Positions 62,083-64,000 of a stretch of 64,000 bases of DNA are shown here, piece by piece (position 1 is the stretch's first letter; every line of letters starts with the position of its first letter). The position numbers and the translations under genes were made by a program. This DNA comes from Novosphingobium nitrogenifigens DSM 19370. GTDB taxonomy: Bacteria; Pseudomonadota; Alphaproteobacteria; Sphingomonadales; Sphingomonadaceae. The stretch covers positions 271,538-335,537 of the forward strand of contig NZ_GL876935.1 in the NCBI RefSeq assembly GCF_000192575.1, read 5' to 3'. The notes beneath the pieces were generated by a model, which was not told where the DNA came from, searched no databases, and worked only from the letters and a program-made list of their open reading frames with translations.

Positions 62083-62718
62083 TCACCCCGGAAGCGAAGT
62101 GACCATATCGCAATGCTTCTGCGAAGCCGCTCCCGAACCGCCCAACATCGCCGCCGCGACGAAACCGGCAATCACCAGCACGACGAACCCGATCGACACC
62201 AGCCCGAGATACTTGTCGACGAACTGCTTGATCGGCGCCCCGAACAGACGGAACAGCACCCCCACGATCATGAAGCTGATCGACCGGCTGACGAGGCTTG
62301 CCAGCAGGAAAGTTCCGAACGGCATACCGATGAAACCGGCAGTAATGGTCAGCAGCTTGAACGGGATCGGGGTCGCCCCCTTGATGATGATGATTTCGAC
62401 CCCGTATTCCCGCAGATAGCACGCAGCCTTGGGAAAACTTCTCGCCAGATGCAGCACTTCGAGCAACTGCGCGCCGATACTGGCATAGAGGAAATGCCCG
62501 ATCGCATAGCCGAGCATCCCGCCCGTCACCGAACCGATCGTGGCAAAGGCAGCGAACCGCACGGCCTTGCGCGGCTGCGCCAGACACATCAGCCCGAGCA
62601 GGGGATGCGGCGGAATCGGGAAAAAGCTGGCTTCCATGAATGCGAACAGGGCCAGCCACCATTCGGCATGGCGGTGCCCGGCCTTGGCCATGGTCCAATC
62701 GTAAAGGCGACGCAGCAT
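62083..62718 (-). CDS. DedA/YqaA-family membrane protein
   Basis: The 211-residue protein has about four to five membrane segments and the YqaA/SNARE-associated features FAFMEASFFPIPPHPLLGLM, GSVTGGMLGYAIGHFLY and the inverted loop VEIIIIKGATPIPFKLLTI, with a glutamate in the first block and basic residues near the second. DedA proteins act in lipid-carrier recycling or ion balance; the exact role of this branch is open. The ATG start has GGAG 5 bases upstream; a GTG one codon earlier is less well placed. Confidence 0.85.
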   Translation of the reverse strand: MLRRLYDWTMAKAGHRHAEWWLALFAFMEASFFPIPPHPLLGLMCLAQPRKAVRFAAFATIGSVTGGMLGYAIGHFLYASIGAQLLEVLHLARSFPKAACYLREYGVEIIIIKGATPIPFKLLTITAGFIGMPFGTFLLASLVSRSISFMIVGVLFRLFGAPIKQFVDKYLGLVSIGFVVLVIAGFVAAAMLGGSGAASQKHCDMVTSLPG

Positions 62719-63304
62719 CACGGCTCCGCTTCAAGTCAGGGTTTCGTCGGGTCGCGTGCTTAGAGTCTGATTTCCAATTCGCCAAACGGCGAATTCAGAA
62801 GCTGCCCTGGCAATGCGATCGCGGAAGCGCCCCCCGAGGCCATGTCGCAAAAATTGCCAAAACCATCCCCATCGCGCACGATTATTCCCCAGAATGGCAC
62901 TTCGGCAATTTTGCGGATGTCGCAAAATGTGTCGCAACCATTACAAAACATGCATCGCCGAATGGTAAATAGCGGCTTCAATTCTTATCAAGCACTATCG
63001 AGCAAACTTCAATTCATTGTTTTAAAACGATTAAATTAATCTCCAAAAGAACTCAACCAAGGCCCGAACGAAGGGATTTCTCCACATCGGCACATCCTCT
63101 CCCCCTTGAAGGGGGCAAACCGGGTATTGTGTCTGCTCCATGACAGGATTGCCACAGGCAGGACACACCGTTTTCCTGCAAAGACCACGCCAAGAGTTGC
63201 CGAGTTGCAACAGTGTACGCATGACTGTGCTTGCAGGTCTTGTCCGAAAACGGTAGATGTGCGCAACGACGTGGCACGAATTACCTAAAAAAGGGGAAAC
63301 GATA
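62719..63304. other. AT-richer intergenic region with repeats, no gene recognised
   Basis: This 586-base gap is AT-richer than the rest of the window and lies between the YqaA-type gene and the OmpA-family gene. It contains a small hairpin AATTCGCC/GGCGAATT (62776-62795), three TGTCGCAA copies, a long-loop inverted repeat (CGCAAA-A-ATTGCC at 62845 and GGCAATTTTGCG at 62904), and CCCCCTTGAAGGGGG at 63101-63115. Short frames exist on both strands but none has a ribosome binding site or family likeness. Confidence 0.55.
62843..62937. repeat. Three TGTCGCAA direct repeats
   Basis: TGTCGCAA occurs at 62843, 62918 and 62930, the last two 12 bases apart (about one helical turn). The first copy also forms one arm of the inverted repeat that ends at 62915. 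Such spacing fits a protein-binding array, but no known regulator was recognised. Confidence 0.5.
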
Positions 63305-64000
63305 ATGCGGAAACTGGTCCTGGGCCTTGCCCTGGCGACAACCGCCATGGCAACTCCTGCCTTTGCCCGTAGTGGGCAGTGGTATGTCGAGGTCGAGGGT
63401 GGCGCGTCCATTCTCGAAACTGAAAACAAGGCAACCACCACCGGCCACGACGGCACGCTGGAGCACAACACCGGCTGGACCGTGAACGGTCAGCTCGGTT
63501 ACGATTTCGGCATGTTCCGCCTTGAAGGCCAGGTCGGCTACCTGGACGCTGGCAACAAGACGCTCAACGTCGACAACCAGACCATCACTGCGGTCGGCGG
63601 CAGGACCCACGGGTGGAAGTCGATGCTGAACGGCCTCGTCGATTTCGGCCCCGACAACGGCCTTCAGGGCTATGTCGGCGGCGGTCTGGGTGTAGCCCGC
63701 ATCCGCCAGACCATTCCGAACGACGACTACATGATCTACCAGTCGCGCACCAAGTTCGCGTGGCAGCTGATCGCCGGCGTCCGCGCCCCGATCTCGAAGC
63801 ACTGGGACATCGGCGCGCGCTACGAATTCTTCAATGTCGACGGCCTGAACTATGCCGGCCTCGGCAACCAGTGGACCGGCACCAACGTCCACAGCCGTCT
63901 GCGCACCCACAACATCATGGGCACGCTGACCTACAACTTCGGCGGCAAGACCGAGGAAGCGGCTCCCCCGCCGCCCCCGCCCGCTCCGCCGCCGCCCCCG
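63305..64000 (+). CDS. OmpA-family outer-membrane protein, 3' end beyond the window
   Basis: The gene runs off the right edge with 232 codons visible. It has a signal peptide (MRKLVLGLALATTAMATPAF, then AR), an eight-strand-type barrel domain (for example QWYVEVEGGASILETE, GQLGYDFGMFRLEGQVGYLD, YVGGGLGVARI, DIGARYEFFNVDG), and a proline-rich hinge (GGKTEEAAPPPPPPAPPPPP) reaching the edge. An AAGGGG site lies 8 bases before the ATG. In sphingomonads such hinges lead into a C-terminal OmpA peptidoglycan-binding domain, so one is expected just outside. Confidence 0.88.
   Translation, partial: MRKLVLGLALATTAMATPAFARSGQWYVEVEGGASILETENKATTTGHDGTLEHNTGWTVNGQLGYDFGMFRLEGQVGYLDAGNKTLNVDNQTITAVGGRTHGWKSMLNGLVDFGPDNGLQGYVGGGLGVARIRQTIPNDDYMIYQSRTKFAWQLIAGVRAPISKHWDIGARYEFFNVDGLNYAGLGNQWTGTNVHSRLRTHNIMGTLTYNFGGKTEEAAPPPPPPAPPPPP

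Noticed and set aside
62842..63039. A 65-codon plus-strand frame starting at the first TGTCGCAA copy
   Set aside because: No ribosome binding site, no family likeness, and its internal similarity comes from the DNA repeats; it was treated as non-coding.
63281..63910. A 209-codon minus-strand frame over the OmpA-family gene
   Set aside because: The plus strand has a signal peptide, a ribosome binding site and barrel strands; the antisense frame has none.

Overview
The window looks like a chromosomal segment of an alphaproteobacterium of the order Sphingomonadales, probably close to Novosphingobium or Sphingobium. The main grounds are a dedicated acyl carrier protein next to a bacterial serine palmitoyltransferase (the sphingolipid signature of sphingomonads), a DivK-type cell-cycle regulator, a DksA with a degenerate zinc finger, glycine-rich TonB receptors, Usg and DUF3572 proteins, and strongly GC-biased third codon positions. 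No prophage, insertion sequence, CRISPR array or rRNA operon was seen. The DNA is mostly tightly packed core genome with many 4-base ATGA gene overlaps.

Layout. 0-5 kb: threonine ammonia-lyase, a VanZ-like membrane protein, a beta-hydroxyacid dehydrogenase and an exported amidohydrolase. 5-12 kb: a long minus-strand housekeeping run in the order argS, SPOR-domain protein, nagZ, scpA, scpB, tatA, tatB, tatC, which links translation, cell envelope, chromosome segregation and Tat export. 12-17.7 kb: ispH, thrB and rnhA, facing an FAD oxidoreductase and an alpha/beta hydrolase. 17.7-25.3 kb: a Tad/Cpa pilus locus (cpaA, B, C, D, E, tadB, tadC) that ends at a strong terminator and contains neither the CpaF motor ATPase nor a pilin gene. 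25-29 kb: MarR and TetR regulators, an HSD10-like dehydrogenase and a thiolase. 29-33 kb: thiL, a proton-pumping pyrophosphatase and acyl-CoA thioesterase II.

33-35.6 kb holds an unusual cluster of related secreted proteins of unknown function; one member is split in two by a frame change at an ATGA junction. 35.6-43.6 kb: uvrC, a PilZ protein, a large TonB receptor with low-complexity segments, infA, maf, a short RNase E/G homologue, yacG and tRNA-Phe. 43.8-49 kb: an apparent sulfur island made of a serine acetyltransferase, a Tat-exported SsuA-like lipoprotein, a 2-hydroxyacid dehydrogenase, an SsuD-like flavin monooxygenase and a class II aldolase. The two transcription units of this island share promoter-proximal sequence elements at the same distance from their start codons.

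49-64 kb: rsmB, an SdhAF4-like factor, an oligopeptide-type binding lipoprotein, PilZ, dksA, a small Sel1-like protein, a palindromic intergenic repeat that supplies a stop codon, and an overlapping minus-strand run (DUF3572, HAD hydrolase, RidA-like, glycerophosphodiesterase, FemAB-like) divergent from divK. Then come a serine beta-lactamase-like protein, the ACP-spt-SGNH hydrolase unit, usg, a YqaA-type membrane protein, a repeat-bearing AT-rich gap and the start of an OmpA-family porin that is cut by the window edge. Start codons were moved inward from the longest reading frame wherever a ribosome binding site, a signal peptide or family length argued for it.
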